A stretch of DNA of 64,000 bases from NCBI RefSeq assembly GCF_000830005.1, contig NZ_CP010407.1, positions 1,178,001-1,242,000 on the forward strand, given 5' to 3'. The stretch's first letter is position 1; each line of letters begins with the position of its first letter. A program made the translations under genes and the position numbers. Below are positions 63,818-64,000 of the stretch, one piece after another. This stretch comes from Streptomyces vietnamensis. GTDB lineage: Bacteria; Actinomycetota; Actinomycetes; Streptomycetales; Streptomycetaceae. The notes under the pieces were generated by a model. The model was not told the origin of the DNA. It saw nothing but the letters and a program-made list of their open reading frames with translations, and did not search any database.

Positions 63818-64000
63818 GGGGCCCTCCGGGGCTCGGGGTCGAGTGGGTGTGCACCGACGCTAGGAACGGCCCGCCCCCGGCCGCGTCGGCCGCGGTGGCG
63901 AAGATCCGTACCGTGTGCGGTGGATGCGCGGGCGGGTCATCCGCGCGATGTACATCGCGGGGACGGCGCCCTGGTCCCCCGGGCCGATTCGCCCGCGCGG

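Noticed and set aside
63865..64000. Possible 3' end of a minus-strand gene at the right edge
   Set aside because: The open frame is short, has no motif and cannot be distinguished from intergenic DNA.

Overview
The window is typical high-GC actinobacterial chromosome and looks like Streptomyces. Codon third positions are almost all G or C. ATGA/GTGA stop-start overlaps are frequent, several genes look leaderless, and regulators are dense (three TetR-type including one XRE-TetR fusion, plus LacI, AraC, MocR, Lrp/AsnC, PadR and a Mop-type protein). No rRNA, tRNA, CRISPR array or insertion sequence was recognised.

Layout. (1) 603-6972: a four-gene unit. It encodes a very glycine-rich repeat protein with a short Nif11/LigA-like N-terminus, a zinc-ribbon/FHA/PqqD-like/M50 membrane protease, a membrane Ser/Thr kinase and a membrane pseudokinase. 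This is the best candidate here for an undescribed system: a RiPP-like or surface-protein maturation pathway with phospho-threonine control. (2) 7025-20862: a catabolic region. A flavin amine oxidase, an old-yellow-enzyme/FadH-like reductase and two regulators lie beside an amino-acid/amine permease. Across a strong bidirectional terminator lies a five-gene operon with overlapping stops and starts (acyl-CoA dehydrogenase, ThDP decarboxylase-like enzyme, Glu/Leu-type dehydrogenase, ADP-forming acyl-CoA ligase, 2,4-dienoyl-CoA-reductase-like SDR). A near-identical palindrome lies in front of both the permease and the five-gene operon and ties the halves into one regulon. (3) 21076-29333: an Lrp regulator, a Mop-type protein and a ModB-ModC fusion with no modA between them, a DinB-like protein, a PAS/GAF/PP2C phosphatase, and a two-gene Tm-1-like unit divergent from a MocR regulator. 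(4) 30959-37460: DUF2000, a secreted subtilisin with FG-GAP-like repeats, a secreted YD-repeat/phospholipase A2 protein, a lipoprotein, and an unusually AT-rich stretch ending in a PucR remnant.

(5) 37571-45164: a TetR/TIM-barrel pair with two operator palindromes, then a LacI-controlled operon (NCS2 nucleobase permease, amidohydrolase, TSUP permease) whose promoter carries two abutting 14-bp palindromes at the likely transcription start. (6) 45473-50878: an SDR, an AraC regulator, a FAD monooxygenase broken by deletion and frameshift next to an intact P450, and an AhpD-like gene behind a CsoR/CstR-like operator. (7) 51001-56493: a glycosyltransferase-like gene that opens with 12.7 copies of a 7-bp repeat (a possible phase switch), a membrane HhH protein and a STAND NTPase with TPR-like repeats. 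(8) 56642-63817: an isochorismatase-family hydrolase, a hypothetical protein, a PadR-controlled membrane pair and a MacB/FtsX-type ABC exporter.

All calls rest on reading motifs, translation frames, start signals and dyads by eye. No database search was run, so family names are recognition calls and substrates are mostly inferred.
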